From contig LJCW01000334.1 of the NCBI GenBank assembly GCA_001298555.1, positions 1-58,049 on the forward strand: a stretch of 58,049 nt of DNA. Reading direction: 5' to 3'. The stretch comes from Actinobacteria bacterium OV450. Its GTDB lineage: Bacteria > Actinomycetota > Actinomycetes > Streptomycetales > Streptomycetaceae. The notes beneath the pieces are model-generated. The model was given only the letters and a program-made list of their open reading frames with translations, made no database searches and was not told where the DNA came from. A program made the translations under genes and the position numbers. Position 1 is the first letter of the stretch; the number at the start of each line of letters is the position of its first letter. Shown piece after piece: positions 20,075 to 28,971 of the stretch.

Positions 20075-20848
20075 TCAGAGCTCCGCGTAGGCCGCCGAGG
20101 CGTCGTCGTGGCGCTTGCCGCGGGTGAGGGGTCGGGCCGGGTCCGACTCCAGGGTGCGGACCCGGGCGATCAGGCCCTGCGCGCCCTCCTTCCGCAGCAC
20201 CGCCAGGCACTGGGCCCAGTCGCCCTCCCCGAACGTGTCCGTCCACCGGCTCGCCCCGTCGGTGAGCGCCGCCACCGCCCGCACCCGCGCGCGCGGGCTG
20301 CGGCCGGTCACCGCCCGCGCGGCGACCGCCGGGTCCGCGGCCGCCGTGAAGAAGCCGCCCTCCGCGTTGCGCAGCGCGTCCGCCGAGGCCCGCGTGCGCA
20401 GCAGCTCGCGCGGGATCCGGTCCAGCCGGTCGTCGAGCACCGCCGTCACCCCGCCCCCGGGCGCTTCGAGGAGCAGTACGGAATCCGAGAGCACGAGGTG
20501 CTCCACGTACGCCTCGTCCCAGCGGACCACCACCACCGTCGCCTGCGGGGTCCGTACGTGAGAAAGGTCACAGGTGTCCCGGTGTGCGTCGGCGGTGCCG
20601 CGGATGGCCTCGGCCAGGATCCGGTCCAGCGGCATGTCCCGCCGCGATCCGGACAGTTCGGTCAATCGCCCTCCGAGCCGGGCCGCGAACCAGGGCACGC
20701 CGTGCGTGCAGCCCACCTCGCCGCCCGGCGGGGTGACCCCGTCCAGGGCGACGAGGACTCCGCCGCCCATGGCGGGCATCGCCGCCGATAGCCAGTCCTC
20801 GTTGGGGCGTTCCGGGTTGCCGGGGGCCGAGGCGAGGTCGATGCGCAT
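20075..20848 (-). CDS. PP2C-like phosphatase-fold protein
   Basis: A 257-residue protein from ATG 20848. It has the layout of a PP2C-family serine/threonine phosphatase: RPNEDW near residue 16 (an N-terminal acidic motif), VLVALDGVTPP, a central GTADAHRDTCDL region and the late acidic motif AALTDGASRW with HDDASAAYAEL at the end, which fits the metal-binding DG and DD positions. Overall the divergence from classical PP2C is large, so activity is uncertain. It converges with the MarR gene and is transcribed away from the conservon. Confidence 0.7.
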   Translation of the reverse strand: MRIDLASAPGNPERPNEDWLSAAMPAMGGGVLVALDGVTPPGGEVGCTHGVPWFAARLGGRLTELSGSRRDMPLDRILAEAIRGTADAHRDTCDLSHVRTPQATVVVVRWDEAYVEHLVLSDSVLLLEAPGGGVTAVLDDRLDRIPRELLRTRASADALRNAEGGFFTAAADPAVAARAVTGRSPRARVRAVAALTDGASRWTDTFGEGDWAQCLAVLRKEGAQGLIARVRTLESDPARPLTRGKRHDDASAAYAEL

Positions 20849-21248
20849 ACGGACATTCTGCCCGCCGGGCGCACCCCGGGCGGCTGCGGCGGGGTGGAAA
20901 GTTCGTACCAATGCGGAGGGGGTGGAGCCGGCGCCGCCCGCCCGTCCGCACGGGGGCCCGGCGGGCCCGGGACGGGATGTGGGCGCGCATATTGCCAAAG
21001 CCCCCGTCTATCTTTCAACCACCCGTCCATGGCGACCCTCTGACGGCGCCCCGCCGAGTTGGTCGCCAACTCATCCGTGATGTTCACTCGTTCGAGTGGC
21101 CGGGTGGGCGATGTCAGGCTCTCTCCCCAACACACTGCAAAGGTCTGAGGCGGTACGAGGGGGCAGGGGGCGTTTACTTGTTGACCGGCCGTTACCTCGG
21201 CCACACGAGTAGACGAGCACGAGCACACGTACAGGATTGCGAGCACCG
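20849..21248. promoter_or_regulatory. Conservon upstream region with two perfect palindromes
   Basis: A 400-base intergenic region. It contains GAGTTGGTCGCCAACTC (21056-21072, 7-bp arms, 3-base centre) and CACTCGTTCGAGTG (21085-21098, 6-bp arms, 2-base centre). Both are perfect and lie 150-190 bases before the cvnA start. They are plausible operators. A TTGACC at 21180-21185 could be a -35 element. No gene was found in the stretch. Confidence 0.55.
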
Positions 21249-24200
21249 GTGCAGAAGAAGCGGTCTCGGAAGAACGGCACCGCCACCGACGGACCCGCCC
21301 CCGCAGGACGCCGCGTCCGCGTGCGCAGCAGGCTCGTCCTCGGCGTCGCCGTCGCCGGCCTCACCGTCCTCACGGCCGGCGCTCCCGCCGTGGTCTCCGC
21401 GACACGGGAGCTGAACGACTCCCAGCAGCTGGTCACGCTCGCCGAGCAGGCCCAGCACACCCTCACCCTCGCGCACCTCCTCGGCGACGAGCGCGACGCC
21501 GTCGTCGAGTACGTGGCCAAGGGCCGCCCCGGCGCCCAGGCGAAGGGCCCCGTCCAGGAGCGCACCGCGCTCACCGACCGCCAGCTCGCCGAGGTCCAGG
21601 ACGAGGCCGACGAGACGCTCGCCCGCGCCCTCGCCCGCGTCCAGACCGTCCGCAACGAGGCCGTCGACGGCAAGGGCACCGCCCTCGCCGCCCAGCAGGC
21701 GTACACCGGCGTCATCGCGGAACTCCTCGCCCCCGGCGACCGGCTCGCCGTGCTGACCCCGCCGCGCGCCGTGGCCGCCCTCGCCACCACCCGCCCGCTG
21801 GCCCCCCTCGGCCAGGCCGTCGAACAGGCCTCGGCCACCCGCGGGCTGCTGCTGGCCGCGCTGGCCGTCCCCCGCGGCGAGCAGCCCTCCGGCACCCCGG
21901 CCGTGGACGAACTGACCACCGCCGCCCAGCGGGCCCGCGTACGCGAACAGGCCGCCCTCGACGACTTCTCCCGGGTCGCCCGCCCCGACGTGCGCCAGAC
22001 CCTCGCCGCCACCGTCACCGGCCCCGAGGTCAAGACGGCCGACGACCACCTCAAGCGGCTCACCGAACGTCCCACGCTGTCCACGGCCGACCGCAAGCTC
22101 GACGGCGCCACCATCGCCCCCGCGCTGACCGCCCGCATCGACCGCATGCGGTCCGTGGAGTCCACCCTCGCGGGGCAGCGGGCCACCGCGCTCGCGACCC
22201 TGCGCGACGACGACGTGACCCGGCTCGAAATGCTGGTCGCCGTCCTCGGCCTGCTGTTCCTCGTCGCCGTCGGGTTCTCGACCGCCGTCGCACGCTCCCT
22301 GACCCGGCCGCTGTCCGTACTGCGCCGCGGCGCGGCCGGCCTCGGGACCCCCGAAGGCTCGGTGGAACCGGTCCGCTTCACCGGCCGCAACGACGAGTTC
22401 GCCGAAGTCGTCCGCCACCTCAACGCCGTCCGCGACCAGACCGTCGCCCTGCACACCCGGATCGCCGGCCTCGACGCGGACGGCCGCCGCCTCATCGGCC
22501 GCAACGAGGCACTGACCGCGGGCCGCGACGCGCTGGAGAAGGAGCTCACCGAGCTGCGGACCGGCCTCGAAGAGCACCGCCGCATCATGTCGACGACCTC
22601 CGTGTCGCTGTCGCTGCGCACGCTCGGCCTGGTCGAGCGCCAGCTCGCCGTCATCGAGGAACTGGAGTCCAGGGAACAGGACCCGGACCGCCTCGCGACC
22701 CTGTTCAAGATGGACCACCTGGCGACGGTCATGCGCCGCCACAACGAGAACCTGCTGGTCCTCGCCGGACAGGAGCACGGCCACGGCGCCGGGGCCGTCC
22801 CCGTCCCGCTGATCGACGTCATGCGCGCCGCGGTCAGCGAGATCGAGCGCTACGAACGCGTCGACCTCACGACGCTTCCCCCGTTCACGCACGTGGCGGG
22901 GCACGCCGCCGACGACATCTCGCACGTCCTCGCCGAGCTGCTGGAGAACGCGACGACGTTCTCGCCGCCCGAGGCCAAGGTCAAGGTGTCCGGCCGGCTG
23001 CTCGACTCCGGCGACGTCGTGCTGTCCGTCGTCGACGAGGGCATCGGGATCAGCGGCGACCGCCTGGAGGCGCTGAACGCCCGCCTGGCCACCCCCGAGG
23101 CGTACGACGAGGAACCGGAAGCGGAACACGGCCTGGGCCTCGGCCTGTACGTGGCGGGACGCCTCGCGGCCCGGCACGGGGTCACGGCGGAGCTGCGCCC
23201 CGGGCGCCCCGGCGGCACGGAGGCCCTCGTGGTCGTCCCGGCCGCGCTGCTCCCGGCCACCGCGCCGACCTCGCCCGTCCACACCTTCGCCACGCCGGGC
23301 GTGCCCGAGATCCGGCTGCCGGGCGTCATCGCCGAGGCGAACGAGAACACCATCCCGCCGCGCCGGACGCCTCCGGCGGCGGAACGGGACGCGGAGCCGC
23401 AGGCCCGGGCCGGGGTACGGGCCGAGCCCGGGCCCGACGCCGGACCCGCCGCCGGGCCCGGGCCCTTCACGGACCCGGGACCGGAGGAGGACGCCGAGCT
23501 CCTGCGCGCCATGGAGTGGGACCCCACCCCGTCGCCCGCCGCCGAAGGGACCGAGCCGGTGCCCGAGGCCGAGGCCGCCACCTCGGACCTGGGCGCGGAG
23601 CTGGCCGGGGAGTTCGGCCCCGACCTGGCCGGCGGCCTGGACCCCGACGCGGACACCCCCGCCCCGTCGGCCGAAGACGCACTGCCGCCCGCCGAGCAGG
23701 TGTTCACGGCCCGGGCGCCGGAGGAGGATGCGGATCCGGTCCCGGGCGGCCACGCCTTCGCGGACCCGGAGGCCGGGGCCGCACTGCCTCCGGCCGACCA
23801 GGTGTTCACCGCGGCGAGCGGACCGGGCGAGGAGCTGCTGGCCCGGGTCGTCCCCGACGCGGCCCCCATAGCGGAACCCGAGCCGGAGTTCGAGGCCGCT
23901 CCGGAGTCCGAGGCCGCGCCGCAGCCGGAGTTCGAAGCCGCCCCCGAGTTCGAGCCCGCCCCCGAGTTCGAGCCCGCCCCCGAGTCGGAGGCCGCGCCCG
24001 GGTTCGAGCCCGCGCCGGAGCCGGAGGTCGAGGCCGGCCCCGAGGCCGAGGCCGCGCCCGTATTCGACGCCGGGCCGGAGCCGGAGGCCGAGCTGCCCGG
24101 CGGCGACCGTCTGTTCACCGCGGCCGCCCCGGCCGCGGAGGTCCCGGGCGACCGGGATCCGGGCGACGAGCTGCTCGCGCGGGTCGTCCCCGACGCAGGA

Positions 24201-24647
24201 CCGGAGGGCTTCGCGGGACCCGGCGCCGAGCCGGTGTCCCCCGGTCCGCTGCCCGATGCCGGGCTCCGGGCCGACGTACCGGAAGAACGCCCGTCCCTGC
24301 CCGTGCGGCCCGCCCCCGCGGTCGCCCCCGACGGCCCCGCGGAGCCCCACCGGCACGCACCCGACGAGGCCGACTGGGTCCCCCGCCAGGGGAGCCACCC
24401 CGACGCCGGACCGGACGCCGTCACCGGCAAGGGCCTGCCCAAGCGGACCCCGCGCACGGTGGGCGCCCCCCGGCCCGGCCGCACCGACGCCGTACGGCCC
24501 GAGCCGGCGCGCCGCGTCGACGCGGAGGAGCTGCGCCGCCGGCTCGGCGGCTTCTACCAGGGGACGCGGGACGGACGGCGGGTCGTGGCCGCCGAGCTCG
24601 CACAGGACACCGACCAGGGGGACACCGCACAGGAGGCACGCACATGA
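21249..24647 (+). CDS. cvnA: Conservon sensor kinase-like protein (CvnA) with nitrate/nitrite-sensing-type ectodomain
   Basis: A 1132-residue membrane protein. First helix near residues 28-52 (VLGVAVAGLTVLTAG), a large helical ectodomain of the nitrate/nitrite-sensing type (about 55-320), second helix (MLVAVLGLLFLVAVGFSTAV), a HAMP-like linker, then an HATPase domain (about 520-660: ELLENATTFSPP, VVDEGIGISG, HGLGLGLYVAGR). There is no classical HisKA box, as usual in conservon CvnA, so it probably uses ATP without a standard phosphorelay. The last 450 residues are Ala/Pro/Glu-rich and disordered-looking, with repeated short motifs (LPPAEQVFTA three times, ELLARVVPDA twice). Start: GTG 21249 (TTG 21237 is possible). 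First gene of cvnABCD. Confidence 0.93.
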   Translation: MQKKRSRKNGTATDGPAPAGRRVRVRSRLVLGVAVAGLTVLTAGAPAVVSATRELNDSQQLVTLAEQAQHTLTLAHLLGDERDAVVEYVAKGRPGAQAKGPVQERTALTDRQLAEVQDEADETLARALARVQTVRNEAVDGKGTALAAQQAYTGVIAELLAPGDRLAVLTPPRAVAALATTRPLAPLGQAVEQASATRGLLLAALAVPRGEQPSGTPAVDELTTAAQRARVREQAALDDFSRVARPDVRQTLAATVTGPEVKTADDHLKRLTERPTLSTADRKLDGATIAPALTARIDRMRSVESTLAGQRATALATLRDDDVTRLEMLVAVLGLLFLVAVGFSTAVARSLTRPLSVLRRGAAGLGTPEGSVEPVRFTGRNDEFAEVVRHLNAVRDQTVALHTRIAGLDADGRRLIGRNEALTAGRDALEKELTELRTGLEEHRRIMSTTSVSLSLRTLGLVERQLAVIEELESREQDPDRLATLFKMDHLATVMRRHNENLLVLAGQEHGHGAGAVPVPLIDVMRAAVSEIERYERVDLTTLPPFTHVAGHAADDISHVLAELLENATTFSPPEAKVKVSGRLLDSGDVVLSVVDEGIGISGDRLEALNARLATPEAYDEEPEAEHGLGLGLYVAGRLAARHGVTAELRPGRPGGTEALVVVPAALLPATAPTSPVHTFATPGVPEIRLPGVIAEANENTIPPRRTPPAAERDAEPQARAGVRAEPGPDAGPAAGPGPFTDPGPEEDAELLRAMEWDPTPSPAAEGTEPVPEAEAATSDLGAELAGEFGPDLAGGLDPDADTPAPSAEDALPPAEQVFTARAPEEDADPVPGGHAFADPEAGAALPPADQVFTAASGPGEELLARVVPDAAPIAEPEPEFEAAPESEAAPQPEFEAAPEFEPAPEFEPAPESEAAPGFEPAPEPEVEAGPEAEAAPVFDAGPEPEAELPGGDRLFTAAAPAAEVPGDRDPGDELLARVVPDAGPEGFAGPGAEPVSPGPLPDAGLRADVPEERPSLPVRPAPAVAPDGPAEPHRHAPDEADWVPRQGSHPDAGPDAVTGKGLPKRTPRTVGAPRPGRTDAVRPEPARRVDAEELRRRLGGFYQGTRDGRRVVAAELAQDTDQGDTAQEART

Positions 24648-25123
24648 CCGCGCCCAGTACGTACGGACTGAGCACCCAGGCCCGCAACCTGCAGTGGCTG
24701 CTGACCGACCTGGTCGAGGAGGTGCCCGGCGTCAACTCCGTCGCCGTCGTGTCCTCGGACGGCCTCCTGCTGCTGTCCTCCGACCCCGGAGGAGCCGCAG
24801 CCGGGAACCCCGCGCGCACCAAGGGCCCGCGCGGCGCCTCCGCCGACCTGGCCACCATCGTCTCCGGCCTCGGCGGCCTCACCACCGGCGCCGCCGAACT
24901 CATGGACGGCGGAGCGGTCAAGCAGACGATGGTCGCGATGGAGTACGGTTCCGTCTTCGTCATGGCCATCAGCGACGGCTCGCTCCTCGGCGTGCACGCC
25001 ACACCCGACTGCGACATGAGCGTCGTGGCCTACCACATGGCGCTGTTCGTCGGCCGTGCCGGCCACGTCCTGACCCCGGAAGTCCGCAGCGAGCTGCGCC
25101 AGTCGATGGAGAAGACCACGTGA
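24644..25123 (+). CDS. cvnB: Conservon roadblock/LC7 protein (CvnB)
   Basis: A 159-residue roadblock/LC7-domain protein (LQWLLTDLVEEVPGVNSVAV, VSSDGLLLLSS, then TMVAMEYGSVFVMAISDGSLLGV). Roadblock proteins act as partners of small GTPases, here CvnD (known from conservon studies and MglA/MglB). ATG 24644 overlaps the cvnA stop by 4 bases (ATGA) and has AGGAGG at 24631-24636. An insertion (PGGAAAGNPARTKGPRGA) extends a loop between the strands. Cytoplasmic, membrane-associated through CvnA. Confidence 0.95.
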   Translation: MTAPSTYGLSTQARNLQWLLTDLVEEVPGVNSVAVVSSDGLLLLSSDPGGAAAGNPARTKGPRGASADLATIVSGLGGLTTGAAELMDGGAVKQTMVAMEYGSVFVMAISDGSLLGVHATPDCDMSVVAYHMALFVGRAGHVLTPEVRSELRQSMEKTT

Positions 25124-25527
25124 GGAGCACGGCCTCGGCGGCCGACCGGCTGCCGATACGCGGAGCCGACCGCCGGCCCGCACGCGTCCGCCCGTACTCC
25201 CTCACGGGCGGCCGCACGCGCTTCACGCAGGTCCTGCACGTGGAGACGTTCGTCGCCGCCCTCGACACCCGCGCCTCGGACCCCCAGGACCCCGCGGCGG
25301 CCACCGACCGCACGCCCGAGATGCCCGCCATCGTCGAGGTCTGCCGCCGCATGCGCACCATCGCCGAGATATCCGCGCTGCTGAAGCTGCCGCTGGGGGT
25401 GGTCCGCGTGCTGGTCAGCGACCTCGCCGACCAGGGACGCATACGCGTCTACGGGACGGGGCACGGCCCCGGCCGCCCCGAACGCGCGCTGCTGGAAAGG
25501 GTGCTCAGTGGTCTTCGCCGTCTCTGA
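25120..25527 (+). CDS. cvnC: Conservon DUF742 protein (CvnC)
   Basis: A 135-residue DUF742 protein. GTG 25120 overlaps the cvnB stop (GTGA). N-terminal VRPYSLTGGRT and a C-terminal winged-helix-like part (IVEVCRRMRTIAEISALLKL then GVVRVLVSDLADQGRIRVY) match the family. DUF742 proteins are the third member of conservons. Their exact role is unclear; the winged fold suggests an adaptor between CvnB and CvnD, or DNA binding. The end overlaps cvnD by 20 bases. Confidence 0.95.
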   Translation: MRSTASAADRLPIRGADRRPARVRPYSLTGGRTRFTQVLHVETFVAALDTRASDPQDPAAATDRTPEMPAIVEVCRRMRTIAEISALLKLPLGVVRVLVSDLADQGRIRVYGTGHGPGRPERALLERVLSGLRRL

Positions 25528-26140
25528 CCCGCCCGTCCGGCCCGCCGCCCCGGACGACGAGCCCGTCCAGCCCTGGCAGTACGACCGCTCCCGCGCGCCC
25601 GTCGCCGTCAAGGTGCTCGTCGCCGGAGGCTTCGGCGTCGGCAAGACCACCTTCGTCTCGTCCGTCTCCGAGATCACCCCGCTGCGCACCGAGGCGGTGA
25701 TGACCCAGGCCAGCCTCCCCACGGACGACCTCTCCGCCACGCCGGACAAGGGCACCACCACCGTCGCGATGGACTTCGGCCGCGTCACCCTCGACGACGA
25801 CCTCGTGCTGTACGTGTACGGGACCCCGGGCCAGGAGCGGTTCTGGTTCATGTGGGACGACCTGGTGCGCGGTGCCATCGGCGGCATCGTCCTGGCCGAC
25901 ACGCGCCGGCTGCGCGACTGTTTCCCGGCCCTCGACTACTTCGAGAGCTGCGGGCTCCCGTACGCCGTCGCCGTCAACCACTTCGAGGGCTCGCACGCGT
26001 ACGAACCGCAGGACGTGCGCGAGGCGCTGACCATCCCGGCGCACGTACCGGTGGAGATCATGGACGCGCGGCGCCGGGAGACGGTCGTCGCCTCCCTGCT
26101 GACGCTGGTGGGACACGCCCTCGACGCGACGCCCGCGTAG
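25508..26140 (+). CDS. cvnD: Conservon small GTPase (CvnD)
   Basis: A 210-residue Ras-like/MglA-type GTPase. P-loop GGFGVGKTTF, switch II GTPGQERFWFMW and the N-x-x-D-equivalent stretch VAVNHFEG are visible. The Gln in PGQE corresponds to the catalytic position. GTG 25508 lies 7 bases after GGAAAGG and inside the end of cvnC, so translation is coupled. The expected role is as the switch output of the conservon complex at the membrane. Confidence 0.95.
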   Translation: MVFAVSDPPVRPAAPDDEPVQPWQYDRSRAPVAVKVLVAGGFGVGKTTFVSSVSEITPLRTEAVMTQASLPTDDLSATPDKGTTTVAMDFGRVTLDDDLVLYVYGTPGQERFWFMWDDLVRGAIGGIVLADTRRLRDCFPALDYFESCGLPYAVAVNHFEGSHAYEPQDVREALTIPAHVPVEIMDARRRETVVASLLTLVGHALDATPA

Positions 26141-26155
26141 GCTCCCGGGCCCCCG

Positions 26156-26240
26156 GAACCGCCCAGCCTCGCGAACCGCCCGGCCTCCCGAACCGCCCGG
26201 CTTCCGGATCCGCTGAGCCTCCGGATCCGCCGAACCGCCG
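26156..26240. repeat. Five tandem 17-bp repeats between cvnD and the flavoprotein gene
   Basis: Five units at 26156, 26173, 26190, 26207 and 26224. The first reads GAACCGCCCAGCCTCGC and the second GAACCGCCCGGCCTCCC. Later units drift to GATCCGCTGAGCCTCCG and GATCCGCCGAACCGCCG. The array fills most of the 135-base gap in the middle of an apparent operon. Seventeen is not a multiple of three, so it is not a coding repeat. Confidence 0.8.
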
Positions 26241-26275
26241 TACTGCCGACCCCTCACCCGAATCGAGAACGTGAG

Positions 26276-27544
26276 ATGCGCAAGATACTCGTCGTGGGGG
26301 CCGGCCAGTCCGGTCTCCAGCTCGCCCTCGGCCTCCAGTCGAAGGGGTACGAGATCACCCTCATGTCCAACCGGACGGCGGACGAGATCCGCACCGGGCG
26401 GATCATGTCCACGCAGGTCATGTTCGACACGGCGCTCCAGCACGAGCGTGACCTCGAACTGAACTTCTGGGAGCGGTACGCCCCGCGGATCGAGGGCATC
26501 GGCGTCTCCGTCGCCGCCCCGGACAGCTCGCGACCCGTCGACTGGCTCGGCCGCCTCAAGGGGTACGCGCAGTCCGTCGACCAGCGCCTGAAGATGGCCG
26601 GCTGGCTCGACGCCTTCGTGCAGCGCGGCGGACAGCTGGTCATCCACGGCGCGTCCGTCGCCGACCTCGACTACTTCTCCCGTACGTACGACCTGGTCCT
26701 CGTCGCCGCCGGGAAGGGCGAGCTGGTGTCGATGTTCGGCCGGGACGCGGCGCGCTCCCCGTACGACGCGCCGCAGCGCGCGCTGGCCGTCTCGTACGTG
26801 CACGGGCTCGCACCGCGCCCCGAGCACCCCGACACGGAGGCGGTGCGCTGCAACCTCGTCCCGGGCGTGGGCGAACTGTTCGTGATGCCGGCGCTGACGA
26901 CGTCGGGGCGGGCGGACATCCTGTTCTGGGAGGGGCTCCCGGGCGGCCCGCTCGACGTGTTCCGCGGGGTCGCCGGCCCGGCCGAACACCTGGCGCTGAC
27001 GCTGGAACTGATGGAGAAGTTCACGCCCTGGGAGTACGCGCGGGCGAGGAACGTGGAGCTGACGGACGCGGGCGGCACGCTGGCCGGCCGGTACGCGCCG
27101 GTCGTCCGCAACCCGGTCGGGCGGCTGCCGGGCGGCGGGCTGGTGCTGGGCGTCGCCGACGTGGTCGTCGCGAACGACCCGATCACCGGCCAGGGCTCGA
27201 ACGCGGCGTCCAAGTGCGCGGCCTCCTACCTGTCGTCGATCCTGATGCACGGGGACAAGCCGTTCGACGAGGCGTGGATGAAGGCCACCTTCGACAAGTT
27301 CTGGTTCACGACGGGCAAGCCGGTGACCCGGTGGACGAACGCGATGCTGGGCGTCCCGCCGGAGCACGTACTGAACCTGATCGGGGCCGCCGGGCGGCTC
27401 CAGCCGGTGGCGGACCGTTTCGCCAACGGCTTCGACAACCCGGCCGACTTCGACGCGTACTTCTACGACCCCGAGGACGCACAGGACTACTTGGACGAGG
27501 TCGCGTCGTCGTCGGCCGGATCCGGTGCCACCGCGGCGGAGTAG
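26276..27544 (+). CDS. Styrene/indole monooxygenase-like FAD protein
   Basis: A 422-residue flavoprotein of the StyA/indole-monooxygenase group, an FAD-dependent external monooxygenase needing a separate reductase. Dinucleotide-binding loop GAGQSGLQLALGL at the N-terminus, then the mid-protein DLVLVAAGKGEL strand and the GVADVVVANDPITGQGSNAASK region that binds the FAD ribityl, which matches the family's GxxD...GxG pattern. It follows the conservon across a short repeat-filled gap. Conservons often carry an enzyme as a fifth gene. The substrate is unknown and no dedicated reductase lies nearby. Confidence 0.85.
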   Translation: MRKILVVGAGQSGLQLALGLQSKGYEITLMSNRTADEIRTGRIMSTQVMFDTALQHERDLELNFWERYAPRIEGIGVSVAAPDSSRPVDWLGRLKGYAQSVDQRLKMAGWLDAFVQRGGQLVIHGASVADLDYFSRTYDLVLVAAGKGELVSMFGRDAARSPYDAPQRALAVSYVHGLAPRPEHPDTEAVRCNLVPGVGELFVMPALTTSGRADILFWEGLPGGPLDVFRGVAGPAEHLALTLELMEKFTPWEYARARNVELTDAGGTLAGRYAPVVRNPVGRLPGGGLVLGVADVVVANDPITGQGSNAASKCAASYLSSILMHGDKPFDEAWMKATFDKFWFTTGKPVTRWTNAMLGVPPEHVLNLIGAAGRLQPVADRFANGFDNPADFDAYFYDPEDAQDYLDEVASSSAGSGATAAE

Positions 27545-28845
27545 CCGGCGTCGCCGCCCTCCGGTGCCTCCGGCAGGGACGGCGGCGTGAACTCGGTCAG
27601 CGGGGCCGCGTCGGCGTCGGGCCGAACGGCGCCGAGCAGCGGATTGGCGGCGATCGGGGACACCTTGACCTTCGCCCCCGGCCGAGGCGCCTGGATCACC
27701 TTCCCGTCGCCGACGTACAGGGCCACATGGGTGGCGGTGGGGAAGTACACCACCAGATCGCCGGGCCGCAGCTCGTCCAGCGGCACCTTGGGGAGCTGCG
27801 CCCACTGCTCCTGACTGGTCCGGGGGATGGACCGGCCGGCGTGCGCCCAGGCCTGTGAGGTCAGTCCGGAGCAGTCGAAGGAGCCCGGCCCCTCGGCACC
27901 CCAGACGTACGGTTTGCCGATCTGCTCCGTGGCGTAGGTCAGGGCGGCCCCGCCGGCCGCCGTCGGCGTACGGGGGGTGGCGGCGAGCCGGCCCGAATCG
28001 ACCAGCGTGCGCTGGGCGGTGGCGGTGTCCGCGGCCTCGCGGGCCCCGAGCCGGGTGAGCTGCTCGGGGGTGAGCGAGGCCAGTACGGCCTCGACCTGCT
28101 TGAGCTTCAGGTCGACCTGCTGCTTGTGCAGTCTGCGCTGCGCGGTCAGGGTCTGGCGGGCGTCGAGGGTCTTGCGGGCGGCGGTGGCGAGGAGGTCGGC
28201 CCGGTGGACGTCCCGGGTGAGCCGGGCCAGCACCCCGGCCCGGCGGGCGCCCTCACGGGCGGCGAGCCGGCGCTGTTCCACGGCGGCCTGGGCGTCACCG
28301 GTGAGCAGCATGCGGGCGTACGGGGAGAAGCCGACGCCGGCGGCGTGCTGGTACTGCTCCCGGGCCAGCCGCCCGGCCGCCGCCTTCTCCGCGCCGAGGG
28401 CGGTACGGGCCTTGCCCAGCTCGGCGCTGAGCCGGTGCTCCTCGTCCTGGCCGGCCTTGAGGGCGACCTCGGTGGCGTTGTAGGCCTCGGAGGCCTCTTC
28501 GGCTTGCCGGTACAGCCCCTGCAACCGGGTGAGCAGGGCCCCCACGGACTGCTCGGGCCCGGGCAGGGCACTGCCACCGGAGTCCGCTGCCGGACGGGGG
28601 CTCGGGGCGGTGGTGGCGGTGGGGGAAGAAGGGGTGGCGGGGGGGGATGTGGTGGCGGGGGTGCGGATCGCGTCGGCCGGGCCGGGGCTTCGGGTGGCGG
28701 GGGGCGCCTGCGAGGGGGTGTGGCTGTGGGTGCGGGCGTCGGGCAGGGGGTCGGGCAGGGGGTCGGCGGCGTGGGTGGTGGCCGGCGGGCCCGCCGTGAC
28801 GAGCACGGCGGCGATGCAGGCGGCGCGGAGCAGGCGGCATGACAA
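27487..28845 (-). CDS. Secreted NlpC/P60 cell-wall peptidase
   Basis: A 452-residue secreted hydrolase. The start is TTG 28845, chosen because GGAGGT lies 7 bases upstream; GTG 28854 would overlap that site. Signal peptide CIAAVLVTAGPPATTHA, a Ser/Thr/Pro linker, a coiled-coil region (LLTRLQGLYRQAEEASEAYNA and onwards), then the C-terminal NlpC/P60 domain with catalytic Cys in FDCSGLTSQAW, His in THVALYVGDG and a polar third residue in VIQAPRPG. It should cut peptidoglycan stem peptides. The last 58 bases overlap the 3' end of the convergent flavoprotein gene. Confidence 0.93.
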   Translation of the reverse strand: MSCRLLRAACIAAVLVTAGPPATTHAADPLPDPLPDARTHSHTPSQAPPATRSPGPADAIRTPATTSPPATPSSPTATTAPSPRPAADSGGSALPGPEQSVGALLTRLQGLYRQAEEASEAYNATEVALKAGQDEEHRLSAELGKARTALGAEKAAAGRLAREQYQHAAGVGFSPYARMLLTGDAQAAVEQRRLAAREGARRAGVLARLTRDVHRADLLATAARKTLDARQTLTAQRRLHKQQVDLKLKQVEAVLASLTPEQLTRLGAREAADTATAQRTLVDSGRLAATPRTPTAAGGAALTYATEQIGKPYVWGAEGPGSFDCSGLTSQAWAHAGRSIPRTSQEQWAQLPKVPLDELRPGDLVVYFPTATHVALYVGDGKVIQAPRPGAKVKVSPIAANPLLGAVRPDADAAPLTEFTPPSLPEAPEGGDAGYSAAVAPDPADDDATSSK

Positions 28846-28971
28846 TGTGATCACCTCCAGGCGGCCGATGCTGCCACGCCCGGTATGACAAATCCCCGAC
28901 CGGGAACGGCCAGTTCCGCGCGCTCACCCGACCGGCCCATCCCCGCGAGCCGAGCCTGCCGCAGCCCCGGG

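Noticed and set aside
21192..24398. A 1068-codon minus-strand frame across cvnA
   Set aside because: Antisense shadow with Gly/Arg/Val repeats and no domain signature.
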